From Lepus europaeus (lineage: Eukaryota; Chordata; Mammalia; Lagomorpha; Leporidae), in assembly GCF_033115175.1 (NCBI RefSeq), contig NC_084838.1, positions 90,051,968-90,115,967 on the forward strand: DNA of 64,000 bases, read 5' to 3'. Shown piece after piece: positions 1 through 12,027 of this stretch. The stretch's first letter is position 1; each line of letters begins with the position of its first letter. Below the pieces are notes generated by a model that saw nothing but the letters and a program-made list of their open reading frames with translations, was not told the DNA's origin and did not search any database. A program made the translations under genes and the position numbers.

Positions 1-222
1 AATGGCTGCAGCAGCTATAGCGGGGCAGGCATTGTGAGCTTCTTCCAGGTCTCCCATGTGGACACAAGGTCCAAGCACTTGGGCCAGCCTCTGCTGATTT
101 CCCAGGCCCATTAGCAGGGAGCTGGATCAGAAGTTGAGTAGCTGGGACTCAAACCAGAGCCCATGGGGGATATTAGCATTCCAGGCAGCAGCTTAACCCA
201 GTACGCCACAATGTCGACTCCC
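1..222 (-). mobile_element. CSINE, cut by the window edge
   Basis: In reverse orientation it carries the CSINE landmarks: CTTCTTCCAGGTCTCCCATG, CCCAGGCCCATTAGCAG, GCTGGATCAGAAG and a final degenerate 'CCAGTACGCCACA'. The 3' (A-rich) part lies off the left edge. It diverges clearly from the younger copies and is old. Confidence 0.85.
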
Positions 223-1440
223 TAAGTTTCCTTTCACAACTTCTTGTTTAATATTGTTAATAGAAAGCCTTTGCCATATATAATAGGTAATTATAAAAAT
301 ATCCAATAACTGGAAACCTCTACCTGTGAGTCCTTGTGTTATCCCCAAATCATTCTGAGTTCTTGAGTATGACTGATGGGGTTCATACCTGCATACACTT
401 TGAAAGCAGTAGATGTCCTTGACCAAGCAAGGCCAAGGCCAAGGACAATATAATTCAGCAGCAATTTCCTTCCCTTAGTTTAAAGTTGGCATACTTTTTA
501 TATCTGTTGTTTTAGGCTAAAAAATGAAATTGAACTTTGTTAAAGGACATAGTCATATTTTCAATATTTTCATGCTTATGTATTTCTTAAATATTTGAGG
601 GTTAAAAGAATCTGGGTAGTTAAGAATCATATTTTGTAAGGAAATGCATTAGTACAATCTATTCTGAGTCATGGTCACTTTGATCCTTTGACAAAACAGT
701 TTCCCTTCACAATGCTAACCATCTCATCTGTTTGAAAGGAACTAACATGCTTCTTTTGCTTTCTGCCTAATAAAGCTATCAAAAGGATTAATGAAAGCAA
801 ACTTCTAGAATACTCCAACGTCTCTCCAAAAAGGCAGCAGTAAAACAGCGTGTGCCTCTTGTGAACATACATTTGTCTTCTTCCTATAAACTCAGCCTGA
901 AGGACATCAGGCTTCCAGCTTATACATAATTGGCTGATTAGGTTGTCACTCTTGAGCTCCTTGCCAAGTTACAGGGAAGAGTTCTCTTGGAAGCCATAGT
1001 TTCCAAACTTTCCCCAGCTATGCAGTTTAATTACATCTCACAAAATGACAACAGAGCTCATAATTAGCCTGGAGATTAATTACTGCAGAATCAGTCCAAA
1101 CATCACAGCTACCAAATTCAACACAGGTGCTTAGGCAAAGAGAAAAGAGTTTTCTCAATAACCGACAGAAGGTGGACATGGAAGATGTGCTTTATGACTT
1201 TCTTCCCATGAGTTTAAACAAACAACCTGTGCAAAATGCCTTGTATCTTTATAGCCAAGATGTCCCTTATTACTTCAAAAAGAACCAGTCCAACAAACAT
1301 TCATAATAGTGATACCAAATATACTGAAATGTAAAATAACCGTGGCAAATCTTTCTGTGCAAATGCATGCAACATAGAATTCTCTAAAAATCCTCTGTAG
1401 TTGACCTGAAACGCTCAGACTCATGAATGAAAGAGTCATA
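223..1440. other. Noncoding stretch
   Basis: AT-rich single-copy-looking DNA. Apart from the homeodomain-motif cluster at 900-1180 I see nothing. Confidence 0.5.
900..1180. promoter_or_regulatory. Candidate conserved noncoding element
   Basis: A repeat-free stretch with three close homeodomain-type cores: TTTAATTACATC, CATAATTAGCC and GATTAATTACTGC (about 1025-1085). No open frame. Called on motif clustering and absence of repeats only. Confidence 0.3.
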
Positions 1441-1600
1441 GGAAGATGTTGTACAACGGTATTAAGTTTTAGTGTGGAACATGAGTAAGTTCCAGAGATA
1501 TGCCGTATAACACAGCACCTATAGTTAACAATACTAAATTGTACACTTAAAAACTTGGTAAGAGAGTAGATCTCGTGTTAAAGGTTCTTGGGAAATAAAA
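1441..1600. repeat. Old L1 3'-region fragment (L1M-like)
   Basis: 'CCTATAGTTAACAATACTAA' and 'GTAGATCTCGTGTTAAAGGT' match a motif I know from old mammalian L1 3' regions. Identification is from memory. Confidence 0.55.
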
Positions 1601-2221
1601 TAGGAGGGAAAAAAAAGAAAGGCAAAGGAAATAATCTTGTTCTATTTTGTGTTCATTCTGTGACCTCTATAATTCTTATACACTCATGGAGTGGGCAATC
1701 ATACTCCAATATAGAGTGATGAAATGTTGCCAGATCAAAGACCATAAAGGCAACAACCACCCACCTAGAACCTTCTATGTTATCTTGGAGAGAAAGAATA
1801 GGTTAGCTAGAGAAAGGAAGGAGTTGGTCCCACATACAAATGCTGCCTGTTTCTTATTCCTTTTTACCTACAAGTCACCAGGATACTTTTAGATACCTGT
1901 ATATCTAGGGCCCAACAAGACAAATCATATCCAACAGTGATTCTAAGGTATAGCCAGAGTTAAGAATGACTTCTTTGGAATCACAAGGTTGACCAGATTT
2001 TATGATTGCATAAAAGGACCCAGGGGGAGAGACAGAACCAGGTAAAAGAGTAGACAAGAAGAATGAGAGTAGAGTCTAGGGAGACAAAAAGAATGGAACG
2101 ATACAGGTCAGAAACTCAGAAGCTTCTTGTTAAAAGAAGCTAAAGGTATGTGGCTATAAATGGATATTTGATTCTGTCTCCTAATCACAAGTTGACTAGA
2201 GTCATGCTGAATAAGCATTTT
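1601..2221. other. Noncoding stretch
   Basis: Purine-rich on the plus strand around 2010-2110; no gene or recognisable repeat. Confidence 0.5.
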
Positions 2222-2482
2222 AAAAGTTACTTATTTTGAGAGGCAGATAGGCACAGAGAGAGCACTCCCCAATTGCCAAAAATAGCCCCGCGTGTGCCAG
2301 CTGGCTGGGAGTCCCAACTCAGTCCAGGTCCCTCATGTGTCACAGGAGCCCTGTTACTTGAGCTGTCACCACCGCTCTCTAGGGTCTGCATTAGCAGGAA
2401 GCTGGAGTCAGGAGCAGGAGCCAGCAATCACATTCAGGTATGGGACGCAATGCTTAAATCGCTCAAACAAAAGCTGGCCCCC
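2222..2482 (-). mobile_element. CSINE, old copy
   Basis: Reverse-oriented CSINE with an internal B-box-like part degraded. It begins after a residual T-rich edge and ends 'AAAGCTGGCCCCC'. Antisense and sense readings of this element produce spurious open frames. Confidence 0.8.
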
Positions 2483-3538
2483 ATAAGCAGTGCTTTCAGT
2501 GGAGTTACGGGATGCTTGTATTTGTTGGCTTGATTTTCTAATGGTTTATTTGTGTATTTGGAGGAGTGAGAGATTCTCTTTTTTTAAAAATGATTCTAAT
2601 ATTGACTAAAATCCGTAAGAAGAAAGAAGTCAATGAAATCTGGAGAAGGCCTAGTGGAAAGATTTAAATAAATGAAATAGATGCAAATCCACGGGTCTGA
2701 TGCCTGTGTTCTAACCTACACCGGGACCTGAGGGAAGCTGCTGCAAAACCATTTGCTTGCACAAGACTGGAGGAGCGCGGACACGGCTGCCAGGAGAGGA
2801 ATGTTGTCAGAGCAACCTCAGGAGGAGCAAGCCGAGCGCTTCAGTGCTGGGAGGCTGACCGCTGTGCAGCCAGCCGTCCCACCATCTGTCTGGGCTGCCT
2901 GCTCAGTGCCGAGCCAAGCAGAGAGCGGTGTCCCCACTCCACCTTGAGGGAAACGGGCACATGTACACTAGAACACAGCACGGTTGACAGGGATCCTGTG
3001 TATGATGTCCCAGAGACAAAGCCCCTTTGCTAGGGACAGCTTTCTCACGTGCTGGGGCACATTCCCACATACATGCATGTGCTTGTCATGGTAGGATATG
3101 TGTGCGGTGAGAATGCCTTCCCCGTTCCCTTCCTGCTCAGATGCCCAAGTCCCCGGGCAGAATTGCTCAGGTCCATGTGGTTTATAACTAAGATATAAAA
3201 TTGGAAGATATGCGTTCAAGATTCAGCACTACAGCTTACTTACTGGTTGATCATGGCCAAAGTATTTCAGTTCTGTGAACTCTTTAAAGAGAGGATTAGG
3301 AGGCAGAGAGAGAGTCTATGGTTCAAGATGGTGAAGGGTCTGCACACATGACCTCTGCTATTGCCTAAAGCCTGTCAGACAATGGGAAAGAGTTTAAAAA
3401 GAAGGAGAAAGGAGAAGAAAAGAAGAGGAAGGCACCAGCAATGAAGCACACATTTTGGACAAAATCTGGAAGATAGAAGGCATTTGAGATTGAGCTGGTA
3501 GAGAGAAAAACTTTCAAAGCCAAAAATTAAATCATTTG
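2483..3538. other. Noncoding stretch
   Basis: A mildly GC-richer part (2690-2960) without a CpG cluster or a supported coding frame; the rest is ordinary. Confidence 0.5.
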
Positions 3539-3869
3539 GGGGCCGGTGCTGTGGCGTAGCTGGTAAAGCCACCGCCTGCAGTGCCGGCATCCTATAGGGG
3601 TGCCAGTTGGAGCCCTGGCTGCTCCTCTTCCAACCCAGCTCTCTGCTGTGGCCTGGGAAAAGAGTAGAAGATGGCCCAACTCCATGGGCCCCTGCACCAA
3701 CATGGGAGACCAGGAAGAAGCACCTGGCTCCCGGCTTCGGATCAGCTCAGCTCTGGCCGTTGTGGCCATTTGGGGAGTGAACCAGCAGATGGAAGACCTC
3801 TCTCTGCCTCTCCCTCTCACTGTCTGTAACTCTACCTCTCAAATAAATAAATAAAATCTTTTAAAAAAA
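3539..3869 (+). mobile_element. CSINE, nearly full length
   Basis: It runs from GGGGCCGGTGCTGTGGCGTA through GGTTGGAGCCCTGGC and GGAGTGAACCAGCAGATGG to the typical AAATAAATAAATAAAATC tail. Confidence 0.93.
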
Positions 3870-3907
3870 GTATGGACTTAAAAATTTTTATACTAAAACA
3901 CACTTAC

Positions 3908-4211
3908 CTTTTAAAAATTAATTAATAATTTGAGATGCAAAGAGAGAGACAAGGGAGCACTACCATCTGCTGGTTCACTCTTAAATATCTGTAATGCCTG
4001 TGGTTAGGCCTAATCAAAGCCAGAAACTAGAAACTTAATTCAGATCCTTCCTGTGGGTGACAGAATCCAGCCACTTGAACTGTCACTGCTACTCCTGAGG
4101 TTCACATTAGCAAGAAGTTGGAATCAGAATCTGGACCCACACTCAGGCACTCAGATGTGGGACATGGGTAGCCTAACTGTGTCTTAATCTCTAGGCCAAA
4201 TGCCTGCCCTT
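3908..4211 (-). mobile_element. CSINE, old copy
   Basis: A diverged reverse copy that begins TTTTAAAAATTAATT, with 'CATCTGCTGGTTCACTC' and a head ending 'GGCCAAATGCCTGCCC'. Confidence 0.75.
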
Positions 4212-4224
4212 AAATTTATCTCTC

Positions 4225-4540
4225 TTTTTTTAAGATTTTATTTATCAATTTGAGAGGTTGGGTTACAGACAGAGAGAGGGAGAGACAAAAAGAAAGCTCT
4301 TCCATCCACTGGTTCATTCCCTAAATGAACAGCTGGAGCTGTGCCAATCCAAAGCCAGGAGCCAGGAGCTTCTTCCAGGTCTCCCATGTGGGTGCAGGGA
4401 CCCAAAGCACTTTGGCCATCCTCTACTGCTTTCACAGTCCACGGCTGTGGAAGAGGAGCAGCCAGGACTAGAACCGGCAGCCATATGGGATGCCCATGCC
4501 GCAGGTGTAGTTTTAGCCCACTATGCCACAGCGCTGGCCT
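4225..4540 (-). mobile_element. CSINE, full length
   Basis: It runs from the reversed tail TTTTTTTAAGATTTTATTTA to the reversed head 'CTATGCCACAGCGCTGGCC'. It lies 14 bp from the preceding element in the same orientation. Confidence 0.92.
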
Positions 4541-4880
4541 CTCCTTCAGTATTTTTGATAAATTGGTTCCAGGTTCTTCCCAGATACCAAAATCTGCATG
4601 TGCTCAAGTCCCTTATATAAGATGGCCTCGTATTTGCAAATAACCTATGCAAACCCTCCCTTAGACTCTAGATTATCCCTAGATGACTTATAATACCTAA
4701 CACATGGTAAGCAGTGCATAAATAGTTGTTATTCTGTATTGTCTAGGTAATCATGATAAAAAGTCTGTACATATTACTTTCTTAAATTAAAAAATGGAAA
4801 ATAATTGAACAGCACTGGCAGGTGTAAAGTAAATAATAGATTATTTCCCAAGTTGCTAGTAGATAGCAATACAAATCAGG

Positions 4881-5223
4881 GGCAGGCACTGTGATGTGGC
4901 AGGTAGAGCCACCGCCTGCAGTGCCGGCATCCCATGTGGATGCTGGTTCGAGTCCCAGCTGCTCCACTTCTGATCCAGCTCTCTGTTATGGTCTGGGAAA
5001 GCGGTGGAGGATGGCCCAGGTCCTTGTGCCCCTGTACCTGCATGGGAGACCTGGAGGAAGCTCCTGGCTCCTGGCTTTGTATCAGCATAGCTCCAGCTGT
5101 TGCAGCCAGTTGGGGAGTGAACCAGCAGATGGAAGACCTCCCTCTCTCTCTCTCTGCCTCTCCTTCTCTCTCTGTGTAACTCAGACTTTCAAACAAATAA
5201 ATAAATCTGAAAAAAAAAAAAAC
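4881..5223 (+). mobile_element. CSINE with a 10-bp target-site duplication
   Basis: It runs from GGCAGGCACTGTGATGTGGC to AAATAAATAAATC plus poly(A). The duplication ACAAATCAGG is present at 4871-4880 and 5224-5233, which fixes both ends. Confidence 0.95.
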
Positions 5224-5233
5224 ACAAATCAGG

Positions 5234-7299
5234 ACTGTTTTTGAAAATTCCATTAATATGTAAATTTTTAATATCTACAATGTGCTTGCTGTGCTTCTCA
5301 TATTCATAGTTCAAAGCTATAAGAATGTTTATGCACTTAAGATTTTCCTCTTCTTTTTCTCACCCCTGTTTTTTGTTTATGGAAATTACTGACAGTGTAT
5401 TTTGTAACCCTAAACTAGAATGTTATAAAAGAAAAAGTAAAGCAAAGAAAAAAAGGGATGGTTAATGCCAAACAATCATTATTTATATTAGTAACTTATT
5501 ATTTAGTAAAAAATCATCCTCTATGGATATACAAGTCAAAGTGAGAAAGAGCCTGTTTATTCAAGTAAATAATTTTGCCTGCATGTTCCACCCTGAATTT
5601 TCTTTGTTTTGTCATCTTTCAGAAACACTGTAACTGGTGGAGAAGTTGGCTTGTTTCCTATAAAAGCCTTTGGAGTGCCTGACAATGAGAAATTAATTAG
5701 AGAAGTTATAAGGGCCATTGATTTTCTGGCTGCCAATTGTCCACATTGAGGAATTATTACAGAAGCCAGGAAGATAATAGAAAAAGGTACAAGAAGTGTG
5801 CCTGGGCTGCACAGCAAAAGGGCTGCCCAGGACTTCAATGACAGTGATCCCTGCTGGTTCAGGTCTTCCACCATGCATGTCTTCGCCACTTCCTTCCTGC
5901 CCAACAGGCCACAAGAGCCAAGCCACTATGACAATGCAGTAGCAACTCAAACACCTCTGTCTCCCGATTTTGTATAGAGTTCCAATAACATCTTCAGTAA
6001 TACATAGAAAAAGTAGATGTAGGAAAATCACCTTTGAAAATAAAAATCCACATTATGGAGGGCCTTACCAACACAGCCCCAGGCTGAGGAAAATTAGAAA
6101 AATAAATTATCCTCAGGAGTTATGTTCACCCAAGGAAAGTCCTACAATTTTTAGGGGAAGACTTTCAATTCTACCTAGGACGATCTTATGATAATTTGTG
6201 GCCACCGTTCTTAACCAAGTGACATTAAGCTCCTTGGTTAGAAATGCTTTTCATAATTCTTTTGTGCAGGTCTAGAATTTTAAGTTGGACAAAATGTATC
6301 ATTTATGTTTTAGTGCAGATTCCGCAGATAGGATACTGAGGCTTCATGAAGAGACATAATTAGCTTTAAAACCAAACCACCGGGCAGAGCAGAATCACGG
6401 GTGTTTTCAGAACTCCATTTGACAACACAGGCCAAGTGTATTATCTTACATGTGTGTTATAACTCCTTAGAGAGAACTCTTAAGACGCACTGCTTCTGGA
6501 GACTACTTTCGCCAACTGTGAAAAGTTGTTTTTAAATGAAATTTCCTTGCGCAAATGTCATTCAGTAAAGGGGAAAAGAAGTGGGAAAAGCTCAAGTGGA
6601 GAAGGAGGAGGGGGAAATCCTCAAAATGCACTTTAAAAACTACCGTGAAGTGACGGGGAAAAACACTTTTTTGTCAAAGATGCTTTTAAGAATAAACTCT
6701 CGCTCTTAAAGAGTTCCAGCTGGTCATCAATATTTTACAGTTTCACCAAATCTGGATTGTATTTGAGTATTCCTGTCATACAGGATGAGATGCATAATAA
6801 AATGGCAAATTAATTTCAATTCCTCAATCAATTTTTAAAGAATGAAATTCAGCCACACAGTATTTCTACCATTACCATTTATCCAGGAACAACTAATGTG
6901 GCCTTGGCCTTCAAAGAGAGTGAGAATAAAAATGGTCCAAGAAAATGGATGAGATTTCTGGACTCAAAGATAAGTAATGGATTTTATATTTCCAAAGAGT
7001 TCATTTCTTGGCTATACAAAAATGCATTTAAGTTCATTTATGACTACTTAAAATCCTATCCTATGTCATGTTACTACCCATATTTAAGGTATGGAGTATC
7101 TAAAAATAATACATTCCACTGATGTGATCTGTCTTCTCTGGGTGCCAGCAGAGTGTCTTCAAATTCTGGTTAAATTTCTTTGATTCAGCCACTTCTCCTT
7201 AAAGTACCTGAGTGAATATTTATTATAAATGATAATCATAGAATCATAATAGTGTCAGGTACTCATTTAGGCTAATGACTAGTTCACTTAATTCTCTCT
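5234..7299. other. Noncoding stretch with one short protein-like frame
   Basis: At 5620-5746 the plus strand reads GGEVGLFPIKAFGVPDNEKL and further, preceded by an acceptor-like TTTGTCATCTTTCAG, then TGA. No neighbouring exon or family match is recognised. The remainder shows nothing. Confidence 0.4.
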
Positions 7300-7650
7300 T
7301 TTAAAAAAATATGTATTAATTTTCATTGTATTTGAAAGGTAGATTGACAGAGAAAGAGAAAGACTGTGAGAGACAAAGAGAGAGAGAGATCCATCTACCA
7401 TAAGGTGATTCATTCCCCAAATGTCAGCCACAGGCAGGGTTGGGTCAGGCTGAAACCAGGACTCCATCCAGGTCTCCCAAGTGGGTGGCAGGGCCCCAAA
7501 TACTTGGGCCATCACCTGCTGCCTCCCAGGATGCACATTAGTAGGAAGCTGGACTCAGGAGCAAAGGAGCTGGAACTCAAACCGTGCACTCTGATATGGA
7601 ATGTAAGCCTTCCAAGGGGTGTTTTAATTGCTGCACCAAACAATATCTCC
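7300..7650 (-). mobile_element. CSINE, old copy with AG-rich segment
   Basis: Reverse orientation, with a GA-rich stretch (7345-7390) equivalent to the CT-rich 3' part of the consensus, then CATTCCCCAAATG and 'TTGCTGCACCAAACAATATC'. Confidence 0.85.
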
Positions 7651-7679
7651 TCATCCTCATTTCACTGTCAAATCACCCT

Positions 7680-7790
7680 CTGAGGTGGAATACCACTATT
7701 ATCCCTATTTTACAGCTGAAGAAACCGGGGCAAGTGAGAATAAATGACAGGTTGTGAACATCTCATAGCATATAACCGTGGAGCTAGGAA
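7680..7790 (-). repeat. MIR fragment
   Basis: 'CCCTATTTTACAGCTGAAGA' followed by AAACCGGGGCAAGTGAG resembles the conserved MIR core read on the minus strand. Confidence 0.65.
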
Positions 7791-7808
7791 ATGAGCCCCT
7801 GTGAGGGT

Positions 7809-8112
7809 AGGGGCTGGCACAGAGGTAAAGCTGCTGCTGGTGATCCCCATATCCCATATCAGAATGCTGGTGGGAGTCCTGGCCACCTCACTGCTGATCC
7901 AGCTTCCTCCTAATGCATCCTGGAAGGCAGCAGGTGATGATTTGGTGACACTGCCAGCCACCAGAAGAGACAGATGGGGTTCAGGGTTCCCGACTACCCC
8001 ATTCCTGGCTATTGTGGGCCTTTGGGGAGTGAAGCAGCAGATGGAAGATATCTCTCTGTCTCTGCCTTTCTGCTTTTCAAGTAGATGAAAATAAATAATG
8101 AAAAATTTTTAA
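7809..8112 (+). mobile_element. CSINE, diverged
   Basis: GGGGCTGGCACAGAGGTAAAG head, 'TGGGGAGTGAAGCAGCAGAT' and a degraded AAATAAT tail. It lies right after a MIR. Confidence 0.85.
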
Positions 8113-9049
8113 AATATTTGGGGATGACTTAAGTTTATAAAAATCAGTTTAGGTACCACATGAAAACACAAGTGTTTGTGGTAAATTACAAAGAATTAAC
8201 ATGGCTAACCATAGTCTGAGTTTATTATGACCTCCATCTGACTAGGCTTTCATTAGATCTGTCAGGAAAATATGATTGGACGCTAATCTTTATCCAGGGT
8301 GATTCTCTTGTCCTCTCTCCTGGTGCTGATGGCTTCCCTTCTGCTTCTCATTCATGTCACCCTTGTTTGCACAACTTTTTCATAACTAATGTATCAATTG
8401 CAGAATTTTGACTCTTTTCTGCTTTTGCACAAAATGCAGTTTTTAAAGGGGAGTGTTTTGTTGCCTTAACTCTAAAACTTCTGTGTGGATTTTTAGTGCT
8501 CTAGCTACAGTGTAAACTATTCTTGAAAAGTCTTGAATTGAGAATTTGTGACTATCCAGTGCTTAAGGGTTTCCATGGCTTTAGTTTCTCCCAGCCTAAG
8601 GGCTGTCCATAGATGGGCACTTCTTAAGTTCTAATGACTAACCTGCAAATTTTATTGAAGTGTAGATTCTGACTTATTCCCTCTGGGGTCTGAGATTCTA
8701 TATTTTCAACAAATTCCATGTTTCGCATGTGCTGTTTCAAAGACACCACATTGAATAGCAATGACCTAAATGCTTGTCATTTCTTCCTGCCCCATCTCTT
8801 GTGTTGCAGTACCAAAGCCCCAGTGTCCTCTTTTCATTTCCTGTCCCAGCAGCAATGCCCCAATTTTAACATTTTCACAAGCAACCAATGTTGTCTCATT
8901 TGCATTTTGTTTTGTTTCTCCTGGTTTCTATAGTCACCAACATGTGTGTTTCTATGTTCCCCTAAGGCCCAGATAATCTAGAAAAACGTTTCAAGGTAGT
9001 AATTTCAGGGCAAGTGAAAGAGTGAGAAAAACACCAGCCGTTAGCCCTA

Positions 9050-9560
9050 GAAAGATTTATCCATAAATAGATAGGCTGTGAAGTTGTCCTCTCCTCAGCT
9101 CCTATTTATTTTTCTCGAGCAGCTGAAAGTAGAACTCAGAGGAAATGGAAAATAGATGAGAGGAGGGCTTTGCCCAAGAGAGCTTTCATCAGTAAAGTAC
9201 TTAGTAATTACTGCACCTGACAAATTCCTACTCCTTGTTTTAGCCCAGTTTTAATAAAAGAAAGATTCAACAATGGTTTATATTACCTGGCATTGCCTTT
9301 AATTTCATCAAGCTCCAATATGAAGACTTGCAACATTTATACGAAAACTGCTTTTTCTCCTGAAGTTCATTTGTGAAGGGAGCCGCAGGGGTTTTAATCA
9401 TCTTTTCTCCAATCTTTCATTTCTAACACACTGTGATTGATTAACGGCTCTGCCAAGTCTCTCACCCCAACCCCCATGAAAAAGGCAAATCCCCATCAGG
9501 TTAGTCCCAGGAAGTCAGTGGTAGAGAAAGCATCCTCTAATTAAAAATAGAAATGCCACT
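9050..9560. promoter_or_regulatory. Candidate conserved noncoding element
   Basis: Repeat-free stretch with AGTAATTACTGC (9204), TGTGATTGATTAACGG (PBX/HOX-like TGATTGAT, near 9432), CTAATTAAAAATAG (9538) and an E-box-like CAGCTG. No coding sequence is visible. Confidence 0.3.
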
Positions 9561-10667
9561 TCCAATACTCTGGCTATAAAGTGCTCTCATTTCATATTCA
9601 CAGTAAGCCACCTTCAAAGGTAAGGTCCTCTGACTTGTTAGACCAGGCTATATTTCACCCAGGCTGGGGATGGCAGGCACACCCTTGGCATTTCAGAAGT
9701 CCTGTTGAGATCTGGAGTAATGAGTTGCTGTTCATGTTTGAGAGCTCAAAGCCCTTAGAACAACCTTGTCAGTACTAAGCAGATCGCAAGGTTCAGATCC
9801 CAACAGCTGGGCTGCCATTGTGTCAAGGAGCACTTAAGAAGACCTTGAAAATGTTTTATGCTTCCAAGAGAACTCTGTAAGCAGTGATGCTACTTATAAA
9901 GTTCATTTCCGAGGACTTTCGCTAAACGCCCATAGGCAGCTAGCTTAGTTCTTTTTTGTGATTTGAGAAGAATCTAAGAGCTCAGCCTTATTTGTGGATA
10001 AGCTGTTATAAAACATATACTGCAAAAGGGTGAGTCAGTAACAGAAATGCATTTGGAATGTGGCTTCCATGATATATGTGAAATAAAAGTATTCATCCCT
10101 CAATGCTTGCCAGCACTAGAATGGTAGCCAATGCCTCACCCAGATCTCTTCAAAGTATTGCGTTCAGAACATCACGCACCTTGGAAAGAAACAATTCTAC
10201 AAAATGTTCAGTTCTGACCAGGCAAAATATAAAGCGTCCTGTTTCTGAGGCATGAGAACAGGTATCTGAGCGAAATATCAAAGAATGAGGTAGGGAAGCA
10301 GACACAGAATCTTCTAAAAGACCCGTGACAGTGAGGGAAGCAGGAGCACGGGATGGTAGTCAACTGGGGAATTTTTAGAACCGAGCTGCAAGTGTGGTAA
10401 GAGAGGAGTGGCAAGGAGTTGCTTTTTCATGGAACCAACGACTTTCCTTCAACCAAACACTCCTTGGAGAAGACCAAGAAACTCACGGGTTAGTACTTTA
10501 TATACTTACTTGGCCAATACCTCTGTCAACTTATGAGGGACCTGAATGACCTTGGGTTTCACCTTTTTGGGAACAGAAATCTGTTCCAAAAATATCAGTA
10601 AGTGAAATCTTGCCAGTTTATTTGTCTTTTTTGGGGGGTAGCATTTTAGCCTGCTTATGTATGCATA

Positions 10668-11063
10668 CTAACTGCGCCCGAATAGTTTCTGGGCATTCTC
10701 TGGGGTGTCTTGCATGAGTTCCAAAAGCACGTTCATTTGCTCTTCCACTTTGGCAGCCACTGGAATATCAGCAACGCTGTGTGATGATGGCTCTGCAACA
10801 CTGACGCTGCTGTGGTGTTTCCATGAGAAAACCACCTTCTCTCTTGCTGGGTCTCTCGGGAAACCCAGAATGTTGGACAGGGCCGTCCTGGGGGCCATTA
10901 CTCTCCCTCGAGCCATTTTCCCACGCGGAAATCTAGAGAGGCTCCCTCTCCACTGACACACACAGAGAGCACGGGATCGCACTGAGGGACTGAACACGCT
11001 TCCCACCTTCATCTCTCCAGCCGTGAGTGCAGGGAATTGAATCAGAATCATCTCAGAGCACAA
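10668..11063 (-). other. Unrecognised 131-codon open frame, possible retrocopy
   Basis: I do not recognise this protein. An inner Met gives MARGRVMAPRTALSNILGFP, and the C-terminal part reads KVEEQMNVLLELMQDTPENA before TAG at 10668. It is locally GC-richer than its surroundings, not SINE-derived, and the amphipathic C-terminus looks protein-like. No clear TATA, introns or poly(A) tail are visible; a weak A-rich segment (10605-10635 on minus) could be an eroded tail. It may be chance. Confidence 0.3.
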
Positions 11064-11698
11064 AAAGCATTCGTGAAATGCTTCTACGTAATTCAGCCTT
11101 GAGATTAATAAAGTAGATTGAAGGTCCCTTCTCAGAGCTTACAGTTTGAGATTTGCCATTTGCCAGAGTAGAAGAAACTCAAGGATAGACCCCTATTTCA
11201 AGTAGCTCACCCCTTAAAAACAATGTGAAAAGATTGACAGTTTTGGAGCTGAGTACAGTAAGGCTTGGCAGGGCAACATGCATGACCAGACAGAAGGGGC
11301 ATAGAGACTTTTCTAAGACCCTTTTTCTTTTCTTTTCCTATATAACACATAGAAAATTTTCTTAAAGAATGTGACTTTCCAAGAATTCCTTGAGGCGAAA
11401 GTACTGTCCATTCTTATATTTACATTTCATGTGAAACACACCTCATTCTTAAACTATTTTTAGAGAACTGAACACAACTCCATACCAATGCCAACTAGAA
11501 GTTGAGAGCAGCTCTCCCATGATACACACTAGGACCTGTACTGTCATCTGGGCCAGCCATGCACTGACTGCCCAGACATCCAGAAGTGAGCAGGAAGTGG
11601 AGGTGCTAGGAAGGAGTCGGCAGCTCTCTTTCCTCCCCACGACAGAGTGGACTCTTCTACAACAAATGGATTACATATAAGTGGATTACATATTTTCT

Positions 11699-12027
11699 TT
11701 ATTTTTAAAGATTTATTTTATTTATTTGAAAGACAGAGTTACAGAGAGAGGTAGAGACAGCGAGAGAGGTCTTCCATCGCTGGTTCACTCCCCAGATGGC
11801 CGCAATGGCAGGAACTGCGCCTATCTGAAGCCAGGAGCCAGGAGCTTCCTTTGGGTCTTCCATGTGGGTGCAGGGGCCCAAGGACTTGGGCCATCTTGTA
11901 CTGCTTTCCCAGGCCATAGCAGAGAGCTGGATCAGAAGAAGAGCAGCCGGGACTTGAACCGTTGCCCATATGGGATGCCGGCGCTTCAGGCCAGGGCGTT
12001 AACCAACTGCACCACAGTGCCAGCCCC
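11699..12027 (-). mobile_element. CSINE with a 13-bp target-site duplication
   Basis: The full reverse copy is flanked by TTACATATTTTCT at 11686-11698 and 12028-12040. A long open frame (11681-12199, plus) is just this SINE read through. Confidence 0.96.

Larger units (their letters stand above)
8113..11685. other. Noncoding stretch, largely repeat-free
   Basis: It holds the candidate regulatory stretch at 9050-9560 and the unexplained frame at 10668-11063. No SINE has landed here for 3.5 kb, unusual for this window. Confidence 0.5.

Noticed and set aside
2090-2110. 'GGAACGATACAG', as in U6 snRNA
   Set aside because: Only a dozen bases match; the rest of U6 is absent.
4258-4620. 120-codon open frame (plus)
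   Set aside because: It is a CSINE read in the antisense direction plus its flank.
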